64,000 bases of DNA from Geminicoccaceae bacterium (GCA_028279345.1 JANQNY010000078.1:24455-88454), one strand, 5' to 3'. Shown: positions 27,427 through 35,595, counted from the stretch's first letter. Notes: generated by a model from the letters alone, not told the origin. A program made the numbers and translations.

Positions 27427-28532
27427 TAGTCCGGCAGCAGATCACGCGGCAGGTCGAGCCGGTGCGGGACGAGATCGTTCATGCCGAGGAGGCGGTAGAC
27501 CGACTGCTCGCCCATGCCTTTGAAACGCACGTCGCCGGCGGGCTCCAAGCGAAACTGCTCATCTATCAGCGTTGCGGTTCCTTCCCCCACGGTGATCTCC
27601 ATCGGGCCCGACTGGGCTTCGCAACGTGCTGCCAGATTCACGGAAGCGCCGAAGATGTCATAGACGTATTTCTGGACGCCGACGACCGAGCCGATCACGG
27701 GGCCGGTCCCGATCCCCATCCGAGCCTCCCAGATGTGCCGACCGGTGCGGTTGCGCTGAGTCAGATAGCGGCGAATGAGGAGGGCGACGCGCGCGGCGTT
27801 GTGCGCATGATCGGGTGTCGGCTCGGGAACGCCGGACACCGCCATGTACCCGTCACCGATGGTCTTGATCCGCTCGCAGCCGAATTGCTCGGCAATGCGG
27901 TCGAAGTTGGAGAACAGGTCGTTCAATTCGCCGACCAGTTCCGCTGCGTCGACTTCGAGCGAGCGTTGCGCGAAGCCCACGAAATCCAACATCAAGACGC
28001 TTGCTGCTTCGTACCGCTGTGGCGTCGTTACGCCGAACTCCTTGAGCTCCTCGTAGACCGCGCGCGGCATGATGTTCAGCAAGAGGCGTTCCGCCCGCTC
28101 CTTCTCTTTCTGGAGCGAGCGGTTCTGTCGTTCAATCATGCTCGAATAGGAAGAGATGAGCGATTCGAGCTCCCTGACCTTACTGTTATTCTGATACTCG
28201 ATGATCCAATAGGAGACGCCGGCGCGGCTCTCGGTCTGCAGCCGGACGGCCAGGGCTATGGGGCGCCGCTTGGGCTTGACCGTGAGTTCCGTAGAGAAGG
28301 TTCCGCTGCGCTCGAGGGCCTCCTCGATTGCCGCCCGGTCGACGTCCGGAAGCAGGTCTCGGAGGCCGGGCGAGCCACTCTCATCGAGCTTTGGCAGCCA
28401 GTCCAACAGGCGCCGGTTGTGCAAGACGCACCGGTCCGCTTGCGGATCGAACACCGCGAGGCCTACGCCCGCGGCCTCCAGTAGCAGGCGGTTGAACAAG
28501 TCCGTGTCGAGTTGTGTCGAGGCTTCAGGCAT
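27423..28532 (-). CDS. Class III adenylate cyclase with PAS-like N-terminus
   Basis: A 369-residue soluble cyclase. Residues ~10-115 form a PAS-like sensor (AGVGLAVFDPQADRCVLHNRRLLDWLP). A coiled-coil linker ~118-152 leads to the catalytic domain. All six canonical residues are visible: metal aspartates D183 and D227, adenine-selecting K223 and D292, and transition-state N299 and R303 (VLMLDFVGFA, KTIGDGYMA, YDIFGASVNLAAR), so activity as an adenylate cyclase is expected. The start overlaps the stop of the truncated-haemoglobin gene by eight bases, suggesting a gas- or redox-linked cAMP module. No membrane segments. Confidence 0.92.
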   Translation of the reverse strand: MPEASTQLDTDLFNRLLLEAAGVGLAVFDPQADRCVLHNRRLLDWLPKLDESGSPGLRDLLPDVDRAAIEEALERSGTFSTELTVKPKRRPIALAVRLQTESRAGVSYWIIEYQNNSKVRELESLISSYSSMIERQNRSLQKEKERAERLLLNIMPRAVYEELKEFGVTTPQRYEAASVLMLDFVGFAQRSLEVDAAELVGELNDLFSNFDRIAEQFGCERIKTIGDGYMAVSGVPEPTPDHAHNAARVALLIRRYLTQRNRTGRHIWEARMGIGTGPVIGSVVGVQKYVYDIFGASVNLAARCEAQSGPMEITVGEGTATLIDEQFRLEPAGDVRFKGMGEQSVYRLLGMNDLVPHRLDLPRDLLPDY

Positions 28533-28896
28533 CGCCGGCCGGATCGACGATTGACGGGGCACGGCGGCCGAACTCCGACATCACCCTCTCCACGTCATCC
28601 TCGTCCATGCCGCAGTCGAGCAGCACGCTCGCAAGGATGTCGTTCGTACGCTCGAAATCGGCAGCCGAAATGCGATACTGCGCATGCACCCGCCGAAGAT
28701 GCTCGTCACTGAAGCTGGCTGGACCGCCCATAAGCGTCGAAATGAACTTCGTCTGGTGGTCCATGAGGCGCGGCAGATCAACGTCTTCGAAATAGGGGCC
28801 AACCTGATCGTCATCGAGAAGGCGCTCATAGAACGCCATGACGATCTTGCTGACCGCGGCGAAGCCCCCGTAGCGTTCGAATAGCGTCGCACTCAA
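28525..28896 (-). CDS. Truncated haemoglobin (group I-like)
   Basis: A 123-residue two-over-two globin. The N-terminal LFERYGGFAAVSKIVMAFYERLLDD and the GGP glycine motif are typical, proximal histidine H71 lies in LRRVHAQYRIS, and H47-Q48 in MDHQTKF occupy the distal E7 region. Group I members bind O2 or NO with high affinity and often act in NO dioxygenation or sensing. It is translated just ahead of the adenylate cyclase with an eight-base overlap, so it may supply the haem signal for that enzyme. This functional link is inferred from coupling only. Confidence 0.9.
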   Translation of the reverse strand: MSATLFERYGGFAAVSKIVMAFYERLLDDDQVGPYFEDVDLPRLMDHQTKFISTLMGGPASFSDEHLRRVHAQYRISAADFERTNDILASVLLDCGMDEDDVERVMSEFGRRAPSIVDPAGDA

Positions 28897-29053
28897 TCCT
28901 GCTCTCCCCGGGAGCTTCTAGCGCCGCGCGAGCACGCTCGGCAAGTTTCGGACCAGTGCCTCGGACCCGTTGCGTGCGCCGGGCATCGTCGGGATGTGTG
29001 GCGAGCCGCCGAGGACAGACGAGACGTCGCGCTTGCACGCCTCCTTCGGATTG

Positions 29054-30538
29054 CTAGCCGGAACCGCTGCGCGGGCTGGAAGGCTTTGGTGATGTGGAGT
29101 CCTCCTTGTAGCCGGTCTTCGCCAGCACCCGCACGCGGTCCCAGCTCTCCAGGACGTGCTTCCGCTCGGTCGTCCGCGCACCGACGGACCAGCGAACGAC
29201 GGCCCGGCCCTGGTGGGAGTGCGGCGTGAGATACAGGAACCCGTCGTCGTTGACGCGCTCGAGGAGCGCGCGGTTGTGGGCATCGAGGTCGGCGACATCG
29301 GCTGGCACGTGCCGGAAGGTGAGGAGCGCCAGCGAGGGCGAAGTCACTAGCTCGAAACCGGGCTCAGCCGCAATCCACTCCGCCAGCTCCTTGGTCCAAG
29401 TGATGTGGTTGCGCAGCATGGCCCGGAGCGCCTCCAGGCCGTAGGTGCGGAGCGTGAACCAGAGCTTCAGCGCGCGGAACCGGCGGCCGAGGGGGATCGA
29501 CCAATCACGGTAGTCGATGACGGCGCCGGTCTCGCTTGAGGTCAGATAGCTCGGCTGGATGCCCAGCGCCGCGGTGAGCACGCCCGGGTCCTTCACGAAG
29601 TGCGCGGCGCAGTCGAACTGCACGCCGAGCCACTTGTGCGGGTTGAAGACAAAGCTGTCGGCCGCCTCGATCCCATCGATCATCCAGCGCCACTCGTCGA
29701 GCAGCAGCGCCGAGCCGGCCCAGGCGGCATCGACATGGAGGTAGAGGTCCTCGGCGCGACAGACCTGGGCGATCTCTGGCAGCGGGTCGACGGCGCCGAT
29801 CCCGGTGCTGCCGAGGGTGGCGACGACCGCTGCCGGATGGAGGCCTGCGGCCCCGTCGGTCGCTACCTGCGCGGCCAGGTCCGTCGGGATCATGCGACCC
29901 ATGCCGTCGACCGCCACGCGCCTCAGGCCGCCGCTGCCGATGCCGGCGATTCGGCACGCCTTCTCGACGGAGGAGTGTGCCTCGGCCGTCGCATAGACCG
30001 TCACCGGTCGATGCTGTGCGAGGCCGTCGCGGTTGCCGTTGCCCTCGAGCGCCCGCTCGCGTGCGGCGACCAATGCCGCGAGCGTCGCGGTCGATGCGGA
30101 ATCCTGGATGACGCCGGCGAAGCCTTCGGGAAGGCCGATGGCTTGGCGCACCCAATCGAGGACGCGCGTCTCCATCTCGGTTGCCGCCGGCGAGGTCTGC
30201 CAGAGCATGCACTGGGCGGCGATGCCGGCGGTGAGGATCTCCGCAAGCACGGACGGCGGGCTGGCGTTGGCCGGGAAGTAGGCAAAGAAGCGTGGGTGCT
30301 GCCAGTGGGTGATGCCGGGCATGACGATGCGCTCGAAGTCGGCGAGGATCGCTGCGACGTCGTGCGGTCGGTCGGGTGCCTCGCGGGCAAGGTGGGCGTC
30401 GATGGCGCCTGGTCGCACCTGCGCCCGCACCGGCTGCTCCTCGACGGTCACCAGATAGTCGGTGATCCAGTCGATCGCGGCGTGACCGTGATTGCGGAAG
30501 CTATCGAGGTCCAAGGCACAGGCTCCGAGTTCAGACAC
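29054..30538 (-). CDS. Aromatic-L-amino-acid decarboxylase family (PLP group II)
   Basis: A 494-residue PLP-dependent decarboxylase. Family marks include HPRFFAYFPANASPPSVLAEIL, DSASTATLAALVAAR, EAHSSVEKACRIAGIG, LHVDAAWAGSA and the PLP lysine K302 in FNPHKWLG. It would convert tryptophan, DOPA, phenylalanine or a related amino acid to an amine plus CO2. The start is GTG at 30538. A polar, low-complexity C-terminal tail of about 20 residues (serine, proline and lysine rich) is unusual. The gene appears monocistronic, divergent from a peroxiredoxin gene. Substrate cannot be fixed from the sequence. Confidence 0.92.
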   Translation of the reverse strand: MSELGACALDLDSFRNHGHAAIDWITDYLVTVEEQPVRAQVRPGAIDAHLAREAPDRPHDVAAILADFERIVMPGITHWQHPRFFAYFPANASPPSVLAEILTAGIAAQCMLWQTSPAATEMETRVLDWVRQAIGLPEGFAGVIQDSASTATLAALVAARERALEGNGNRDGLAQHRPVTVYATAEAHSSVEKACRIAGIGSGGLRRVAVDGMGRMIPTDLAAQVATDGAAGLHPAAVVATLGSTGIGAVDPLPEIAQVCRAEDLYLHVDAAWAGSALLLDEWRWMIDGIEAADSFVFNPHKWLGVQFDCAAHFVKDPGVLTAALGIQPSYLTSSETGAVIDYRDWSIPLGRRFRALKLWFTLRTYGLEALRAMLRNHITWTKELAEWIAAEPGFELVTSPSLALLTFRHVPADVADLDAHNRALLERVNDDGFLYLTPHSHQGRAVVRWSVGARTTERKHVLESWDRVRVLAKTGYKEDSTSPKPSSPRSGSG

Positions 30539-30713
30539 ACATGGTTGAGGACGAGTTCAACAGCACCGGGCTCGAGAGGCCTATAGTCGGAAGGGGCGGG
30601 TGCTGGGATTGCCTCTCAGTGGCGGCGCCTGGCGCCACACTCTGGCTGCAGCAATGGCGCCGCTCGCATTGGCGTGACCGCGCGGCGAGTGTGATCTCCG
30701 TTATAGGTGTGGG

Positions 30714-30744
30714 ATCAGGGCTACTACTACGTGGCAGCCCTGAT
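30714..30744. promoter_or_regulatory. Inverted repeat just upstream of the peroxiredoxin gene
   Basis: A perfect nine-base inverted repeat, ATCAGGGCT (30714-30722) and AGCCCTGAT (30736-30744), with a 13-base spacer lies a few bases before the GGGAGG ribosome-binding site (30750-30755) of the peroxiredoxin gene. It could be an operator or, if transcribed, a leader stem-loop influencing translation. Confidence 0.4.
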
Positions 30745-30765
30745 GAACCGGGAGGAACACCGACG

Positions 30766-31422
30766 ATGACGCTGCCAATCAACACAACGGCGCCGGATTT
30801 CGAGGCCGCGACGACCGAGGGGCCGATCCGCTTCCACGCGTGGATGGGTGACGGCTGGGCGATCCTGTTCTCGCATCCGAAGGATTTTACGCCGGTTTGC
30901 ACCACCGAGCTTGGTGCGATGGCGCATCTGAATCCGGAGTTCGCCAAGCGGAACACCAAGGTGATCGGCATCAGCGCCGACACAATGGAGCGCCATCAAG
31001 GCTGGATGGCGGACATTCAGAAGGTTGGCGGCGAGGCGCTCAACTATCCGCTGATCGCCGATCCGGAGCTCCAGGTGGCCAAGCTCTACGGCATGTTGCC
31101 AGCCGACGCGGCGCCGGGGGAGGGGCGCACGCCAGCCGACAACGCGACCGTGCGCACGGTCTTCGTCATCGGCCCCGACAAGCTGATCAAGCTGGTGCTG
31201 AGCTACCCGATGAGCACGGGGCGCAACTTCGCGGAGATCCTAAGGGTGCTCGATTCGATCCAGCTCACCGCGCACCACAAGGTGGCGACGCCGGCGGACT
31301 GGCAGCAGGGCGAGCAGGTGATCATACTGCCGGCGGTTTCCGACGAGGAGGCCAAGGCGCGCTATCCGGAAGGCTGGGACGCGCCAGTCCCCTATATGCG
31401 GGTTGTCGATCAGCCGCGCTGA
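30766..31422 (+). CDS. 1-Cys peroxiredoxin (Prx6 type)
   Basis: A 218-residue AhpC/TSA-family peroxidase. The active-site motif HPKDFTPVCTTELG contains the peroxidatic cysteine (C45 by my count), and the long C-terminal domain with DKLIKLVLSYPMSTGRNFAEILRVLDSIQ and the DWQQGEQVIILP segment marks the Prx6 subfamily. No resolving cysteine is apparent, so it is a 1-Cys enzyme reducing hydrogen peroxide and alkyl hydroperoxides with an external thiol. ATG at 30766 follows GGGAGG. Divergent from the decarboxylase gene, with an inverted repeat in its leader. Confidence 0.95.
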   Translation: MTLPINTTAPDFEAATTEGPIRFHAWMGDGWAILFSHPKDFTPVCTTELGAMAHLNPEFAKRNTKVIGISADTMERHQGWMADIQKVGGEALNYPLIADPELQVAKLYGMLPADAAPGEGRTPADNATVRTVFVIGPDKLIKLVLSYPMSTGRNFAEILRVLDSIQLTAHHKVATPADWQQGEQVIILPAVSDEEAKARYPEGWDAPVPYMRVVDQPR

Positions 31423-31450
31423 GCGCAACTCGGCTCGCGAGCGTTTCGTC

Positions 31451-32041
31451 ATGTTGCTGGAGCAGGTGCGTACGTTCGCGCGGTACAATGACTGGGCCAA
31501 TGCGCGGCTGGCGACGGCTGTGCGCGCGCTGAACGAAGGCGACTATCGCTCGGACCGAGGTCTCTTCTTTGGCTCGATCCACAGCACGCTCAATCACGTG
31601 CTCGTCGCCGATCGCATCTGGCTGCATCGGCTCGGCGGCCAGATTGACGGCGTGCTGCCAACGGCGCTCGACCAGCTTCTCGAAGACGATCGTCAACAGC
31701 TCCTCGCCGCGCGTGAGCGCATGGATGCGTTGATCATCGCCTTCGCCGACGCGCTCGACGCGCGGCGGCTGGAGGGCTCGATCAGCTACACCAACGTGGC
31801 AGGGGACCGCTTCGAGCAACCGCTCGCGCCGGTGGTCGCGCACATCTTCAACCACCAGACGCATCATCGGGGGCAGGTCCACGCGGCGTTGACCGGCCTC
31901 GGACGCGGGCGCCGCCGTCCCGCCTCGCGCCACAAGGCGAGTGCCGCCACTGCCGCGCCAAACGCGACCACGCCAATGGGTAGTGGCACTGGGATCAATC
32001 GTTCGCTCTCGTCAACCGCCGCCACCCCGCTCGACAAGTGA
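31451..32041 (+). CDS. DinB family protein with abnormal C-terminus
   Basis: The first ~151 residues match DinB-like metal-binding four-helix proteins (ARYNDWANARL, STLNHVLVADRIWLHRL, FNHQTHHRGQVHAALTGLG), with the three histidines expected to bind a divalent metal. DinB proteins often act as thiol-dependent transferases. In relatives the chain ends with a further helix of ~15-20 residues; here, after about base 31903, the sequence becomes low-complexity Arg/Ala/Thr/Ser-rich up to 32041. That segment is antisense to the 3' end of a minus-strand CTERM-like gene, so the original 3' end seems to have been lost. The start chosen is ATG at 31451. Confidence 0.75.
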   Translation: MLLEQVRTFARYNDWANARLATAVRALNEGDYRSDRGLFFGSIHSTLNHVLVADRIWLHRLGGQIDGVLPTALDQLLEDDRQQLLAARERMDALIIAFADALDARRLEGSISYTNVAGDRFEQPLAPVVAHIFNHQTHHRGQVHAALTGLGRGRRRPASRHKASAATAAPNATTPMGSGTGINRSLSSTAATPLDK

Positions 32042-32151
32042 AACGCACCCGCCGAGTCCACTGACGGTTGGAGCAGCGCCGCCGCGCCGACATGTCCCGA
32101 AGCTGCCGCGAGAAGCACAGCCAAGATGAAACAACCCACAGCGAATTTCAT
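31864..32151 (-). CDS. Small secreted protein with VPLPA/CTERM-like C-terminus
   Basis: A 95-residue reading frame with an N-terminal signal peptide (hydrophobic residues ~3-24), a short acidic linker and a C-terminal VPLP motif (residues 55-58) followed by a membrane helix and WREAGRR, the layout of PEP-CTERM/VPLPA-type sorting tails. Such tails normally end within a few residues after the basic cluster; here a further ~14 residues (PRPRPVNAAWTCPR) follow, antisense to DinB. It therefore looks truncated or fused at the same junction. The middle region is too short for a folded domain. Real expression is uncertain. Confidence 0.45.
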   Translation of the reverse strand: MKFAVGCFILAVLLAAASGHVGAAALLQPSVDSAGAFHLSSGVAAVDESERLIPVPLPIGVVAFGAAVAALALWREAGRRRPRPRPVNAAWTCPR

Positions 32152-32533
32152 GATCTTTTGCGCTATTATTCTCTACCGCAACGATATCGACTGCTGGCTT
32201 GGCTGTCACTCGGTTTTTCGCGTCAGCAAGCCCGGATTGCCAGTAACACTAGCCGCAGTCGGCAGACGACGCGGCGCGCACATTTATCTACCTTGGCGCG
32301 AAGAGCGCCTAGCGGACGTCCATGTTGCGCGGCCCGCATGACGGAGCTGTTAGAGTCTCTGTCACGACCGTGCTTGCGATGTTGGCCACCGCGCGTGCCG
32401 GACACGACTGCACAGCCGGCGCTCGGTAGCGCCGTAGGCGTACATATGCTGAACGCACGCACGGCGACGGCCAACCAACAGCCGCCGCCGCGGTGGGACA
32501 GCCTGGCCCATTGCTCTTCGAGAGCCCAGCCAG
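32152..32533. other. Gene-free region before the MarR-GNAT gene
   Basis: I see no gene with recognisable family features here. The left part (to about 32230) is more AT-rich than its surroundings and would carry the promoter for the leftward CTERM-like gene. Reading frames of 60-110 codons exist on both strands but are arginine- and alanine-rich shadows. The right end leads into the MarR-type operator. Confidence 0.4.
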
Positions 32534-32556
32534 TATCGTTGCACAATGCAACAATA
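32534..32556. promoter_or_regulatory. MarR-type operator palindrome
   Basis: The perfect inverted repeat GTTGCA-CAA-TGCAAC (32538-32552) is extended by TAT and ATA on the two flanks into a 23-base imperfect palindrome. The TTGC-N-GCAA layout is the common recognition form for MarR-family proteins, and it lies directly upstream of a MarR-GNAT gene. It covers an ATG at 32546, arguing that this codon is not the true start. Confidence 0.6.
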
Positions 32557-32572
32557 TCCGCAGCAATCCTCC

Positions 32573-33508
32573 ATGCAGATTGCCGAGCTCCGTCGAGCTG
32601 CGCGCGACATGGTGCGGTCGTTCGGCTTCATGCAGCGCACGCTCGCCGGCACCGATCTTCATGCTTCTGCCGTGCATGCGCTCATCGACATCGGTCGGGC
32701 TGGTGCCTTGCAGGCGAACGCTTTGGCGCGTGCGCTTCGGCTCGACAAGTCGACGGTGAGCCGGCTCATTCGCAGCCTCACGAAGCAAAGCCTCATCTGC
32801 GCGGAACGCGATGACCAGGATGCCCGTCGCCAAGTGCTCCGGCTGACGCCCAGAGGTGCTGCCGTGCTGACGACCATCGACCGCCACGCGGACGCGCAAA
32901 TCGCTGCGGCACTGGCCAGGCTCGACGCGGCCGATCGGGAAGCCGTCATCCCCGGGGTTACGCGGTTCGCCGAGGCCCTGTCAGAAGCTGGTCCCATGGC
33001 AACGGCCGAACCGACGCTCCATTCGGGGCCCCTCCCGGGACTTGCTGGCCGCATCGTCGACCTGCACGCCACCTATTACAACCGCGAGGCCGATCTCGGG
33101 GCGGCGTTCGAGGCCGTCGTCGCCAAAGGCCTCGCCGACTTTCTCCCGCGGGCGTGCGGCGAGCGGAACGGCATCTGGCACGCCCAGCTCGAGGGACGCT
33201 TCGCAGGTTCGATCGCCATCGACGGTGAGGATCTGGGCGGCAATGTTGCGCATCTGCGCTGGTTCATCGTGGCTGACGACGCGCGCGGCCGGGGGCTGGG
33301 CGGCGCGCTGCTCGACCGGGCGCTCGCGTTTGTCGACGCGCGGGCGTTCGACGCGGCGCGGCTCTGGACCTTTGAGGGCTTGGACGCCGCCCGGCGGCTC
33401 TACGAGGCGCGCGGCTTTGTGCTCGAGGAGGCCTATCCGGGCGAACAGTGGGGTCAGCCCCTGACCGAGCAGCGCTTTGTCCGGTCACGGCCGGTCACGG
33501 CCGGCTGA
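32573..33508 (+). CDS. Bifunctional MarR-type regulator / GNAT acetyltransferase
   Basis: A 311-residue fusion. Residues ~1-145 are a MarR winged helix (SAVHALIDIGRAGALQANALARALRLDKSTVSRLIRSLTKQ, DDQDARRQVLRLT). Residues ~160-311 are a GNAT domain (LRWFIVADDARGRGLGGALLDRALAF, LYEARGFVLEEAYPGEQWG). Such fusions are known and often regulate genes next to them while acetylating a metabolite. I prefer ATG 32573, which starts five residues before the first MarR helix as in relatives; ATG 32546 lies inside the operator. The 3' end contains a tandem 10-base duplication that shifts the final codons. Confidence 0.87.
   Translation: MQIAELRRAARDMVRSFGFMQRTLAGTDLHASAVHALIDIGRAGALQANALARALRLDKSTVSRLIRSLTKQSLICAERDDQDARRQVLRLTPRGAAVLTTIDRHADAQIAAALARLDAADREAVIPGVTRFAEALSEAGPMATAEPTLHSGPLPGLAGRIVDLHATYYNREADLGAAFEAVVAKGLADFLPRACGERNGIWHAQLEGRFAGSIAIDGEDLGGNVAHLRWFIVADDARGRGLGGALLDRALAFVDARAFDAARLWTFEGLDAARRLYEARGFVLEEAYPGEQWGQPLTEQRFVRSRPVTAG
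33481..33504. repeat. Tandem 10-base duplication at a gene end
   Basis: CCGGTCACGG is repeated exactly at 33481-33490 and 33491-33500, followed by CCGG. Because the unit is not a multiple of three, the duplication changes the reading frame over the last residues of the MarR-GNAT protein and determines which stop codon is used. Confidence 0.8.
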
Positions 33509-33601
33509 CGCGAGCGTCTCGCTGGTTGCGCCGTCATCCACGCGCGTGGTTGATGCCCCATCCCGCCGGCGACCGTCCGCTGGCCATCACCCGAAAGCAC
33601 C

Positions 33602-34744
33602 ATGGCCATGACGTCCTTGTTCACGCCGCTCCAGTTGCGTGGCGTGACGCTGAAAAACCGCATCGTCGTTTCACCGATGAGCCAGTACCGGGCGAAGGAG
33701 GGCGTCGCCGACGACTGGCATCTCGTGCATCTCGGGCGCTTCGCGCTGGGTGGCGCCGGCTTGGTCTTCGCTGAGGCGACGGCCGTCGAGGCGCGTGGCC
33801 GGCGGACGCATGGGGATTTGGGGTTGTGGAGCGACGCCCAAGTGGAGCCCTTGGCCAGGGTCGTGCGCTTTCTCGAGGCCGAAGGCGCCGTTGCGGGCAT
33901 TCAGCTCGGCCATGCGGGACGAAAGGCATCCGAGCGGCGACCCTGGCACGGCGAAACGCCCGTCGACGCGACCGACGCGGAGGAGCGGGGTGAAGCGCCG
34001 TGGCCGGCCATCGCGCCGTCGCCATTGGCCTATGCCGACGGCTGGCCCGAACCGCAGGCGATGACCGATGATGACGTCGCCCAGGTGATCGACGCGTTCG
34101 AAGCCGCCGCCGGGCGTGCGGCCGCGGCCGGCTTTCGGGTACTCGAGATCTACGCCGCCCACGGCTTTCTGATCCATCAGTTCCTGTCGCCGCTGGCCAA
34201 CCTGCGCACCGATCGTTGGGGCGGAGATGGTGCGGGTCGCCGCCGCTTCGCGGTCGAGGTCGCGCGTGCCGTGCGCCGGGCCTGGCCCGAGCGCTTGCCG
34301 CTGAGCTTCCGTCTGTCGGCAACGGACTGGGTCGAAGGCGGTCTGGAGGTCGACGACACGGTCGCCGTGGCGCGCGCGCTCGCGGCTGAGGGCGTCGATC
34401 TGATCGACGTGTCCTCGGGTGGGATCGGCGGCCGCGAACGGCCGCAACGGATGGCGCTCGCGCAGGGCTTTCAGGTGCCGTTTGCCGAGACGGTGCGGCG
34501 CGAGGCAGCGATCGCGACCATCGCCGTCGGTCTCTTGTGGGACGTCGAGGCGTGTGACGCGATCGTGCGGGACGGCCGCGCGGACCTCGTGGCTCTCGCG
34601 CGCGAGGTGCTCGACGATTCGAATTGGCCCCTGCACGCGGCTCGGCACCTTGGAGCCGACACGGAGCACGCGCACTGGCCGGTCGAAGCCGGATGGTGGC
34701 TGATGAAGCGCCAGCGCCTGCTCGACCGCCTGGGCCTGCGGTGA
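33602..34744 (+). CDS. Old yellow enzyme family NADH:flavin oxidoreductase (YqjM-like)
   Basis: A 380-residue FMN ene-reductase. It has the N-terminal LFTPLQLRGVTLKNRIVVSPMSQYRA, the QLGHAGRKAS motif, the substrate-binding histidines in YAAHGFLIHQFLSPLANLRTDRWGG and the C-terminal GRADLVALAREVLDDSNWPLHAA phosphate-binding region. It resembles the YqjM/xenobiotic reductase group, reducing enones or nitro compounds with NAD(P)H. In that group the position after PM in the first motif is a cysteine that tunes the flavin; here it is serine (S27). ATG at 33602, monocistronic. Confidence 0.93.
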   Translation: MAMTSLFTPLQLRGVTLKNRIVVSPMSQYRAKEGVADDWHLVHLGRFALGGAGLVFAEATAVEARGRRTHGDLGLWSDAQVEPLARVVRFLEAEGAVAGIQLGHAGRKASERRPWHGETPVDATDAEERGEAPWPAIAPSPLAYADGWPEPQAMTDDDVAQVIDAFEAAAGRAAAAGFRVLEIYAAHGFLIHQFLSPLANLRTDRWGGDGAGRRRFAVEVARAVRRAWPERLPLSFRLSATDWVEGGLEVDDTVAVARALAAEGVDLIDVSSGGIGGRERPQRMALAQGFQVPFAETVRREAAIATIAVGLLWDVEACDAIVRDGRADLVALAREVLDDSNWPLHAARHLGADTEHAHWPVEAGWWLMKRQRLLDRLGLR

Positions 34745-34899
34745 CCGTTCTACGTGGCCATGTCGCGCATGGTGGGTCGACGTCGCGCCCACTATCCGTC
34801 AAGTCTTGCGAGACGCATCCTTCTGTGCCGAGGTCGATCCAGCCCAAGGGTCGAGTGGACCACGCGCCGAAGAGGAAGCTCAAGGACTGGAGGTCTCCG

Positions 34900-35265
34900 A
34901 TGTTGAAGATCACCTCAGATGAGAATCGGCAAATCGTCACAGTCGAACCGGATGGCGCGCTTGAAGCATCTGATTTTCAGCGCCTCGACGACGTCGTCGA
35001 TCCGATCATAGCAACGAAGGGCGGCTTAAGCGGCCTGCTGATCCATGCGAAACAGTTTCCCGGCTGGCAGTCTTTTTCAGATTTTCTCGCCCACACACGC
35101 TTCCTCCGAGATCATCTCACCAAGGTCAGCAAGGTGGCATTGGTAACTGACAGCCCTGCGGCTGAATTGGCGCAGGTAGTGAGTAGATTCGTCTCAACAG
35201 ATGTGCGTCATTTCCACTACGACAAACTAGACGACGCAGTTGCGTGGCTTGAGGCGAGGGCATAA
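34900..35265 (+). CDS. SpoIIAA/STAS-like domain protein
   Basis: A 121-residue single-domain protein of the SpoIIAA-like (STAS-related) group, with alternating strands and helices (IVTVEPDGALEASDFQRLDDVVDPII, GLLIHAKQFPGWQSFSDFLAHTRFLRDHL, KVALVTDS, VRHFHYDKLDDAVAWLE). Proteins of this type are widespread in proteobacteria and some bind lipophilic ligands; their physiological role is poorly known. ATG at 34900 has TGGAGG upstream. Codon use is less GC-rich than its neighbours, and an IS3 remnant lies 58 bases downstream, so it may have arrived by transfer. Confidence 0.82.
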   Translation: MLKITSDENRQIVTVEPDGALEASDFQRLDDVVDPIIATKGGLSGLLIHAKQFPGWQSFSDFLAHTRFLRDHLTKVSKVALVTDSPAAELAQVVSRFVSTDVRHFHYDKLDDAVAWLEARA

Positions 35266-35323
35266 CCGACGAGCGCTACAACATGTAGCTGATCGGAGAG
35301 GTCGGGCGCCTGCAAGGAGTTGA

Positions 35324-35425
35324 TTACGTCGCGTGGCGTCGGCACAGGTCGTCGACCTTCGCCCCCGCCTCGTTCTCCTTCAGGATCGCGATCACCTGCT
35401 CGTCGCTGAACGGGCTGCGCTTCAT
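35324..35425 (-). mobile_element. IS3-family transposase OrfA remnant
   Basis: A 33-codon piece beginning with ATG at 35425 behind a GGAGGAAGAC ribosome-binding site reads KRSPFSDEQVIAILKENEAG and LCRRHAT, the start of the OrfA helix-turn-helix protein of IS3-family (IS407-like) elements. It ends at a TAA just after the RHAT, so roughly two thirds of OrfA and all of OrfB are missing. I could not identify terminal inverted repeats or target duplications. It marks a past insertion followed by deletion. Confidence 0.8.
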
Positions 35426-35595
35426 CGGTCTTCCTCCTTCATCGATCGAAAGGTGGAAAACTCCAGCCCGCATTGGCCCGGATTGCCGGGGAAAGGTAAG
35501 GAGAAGTCGTGATTTGGTGCCGCCGGCTGCCGGAAGCCAGGGCTTTTCACGATCGTAGCCAGCGGCCCAGGACGAGCGCAACCAGACAAGAGCCA

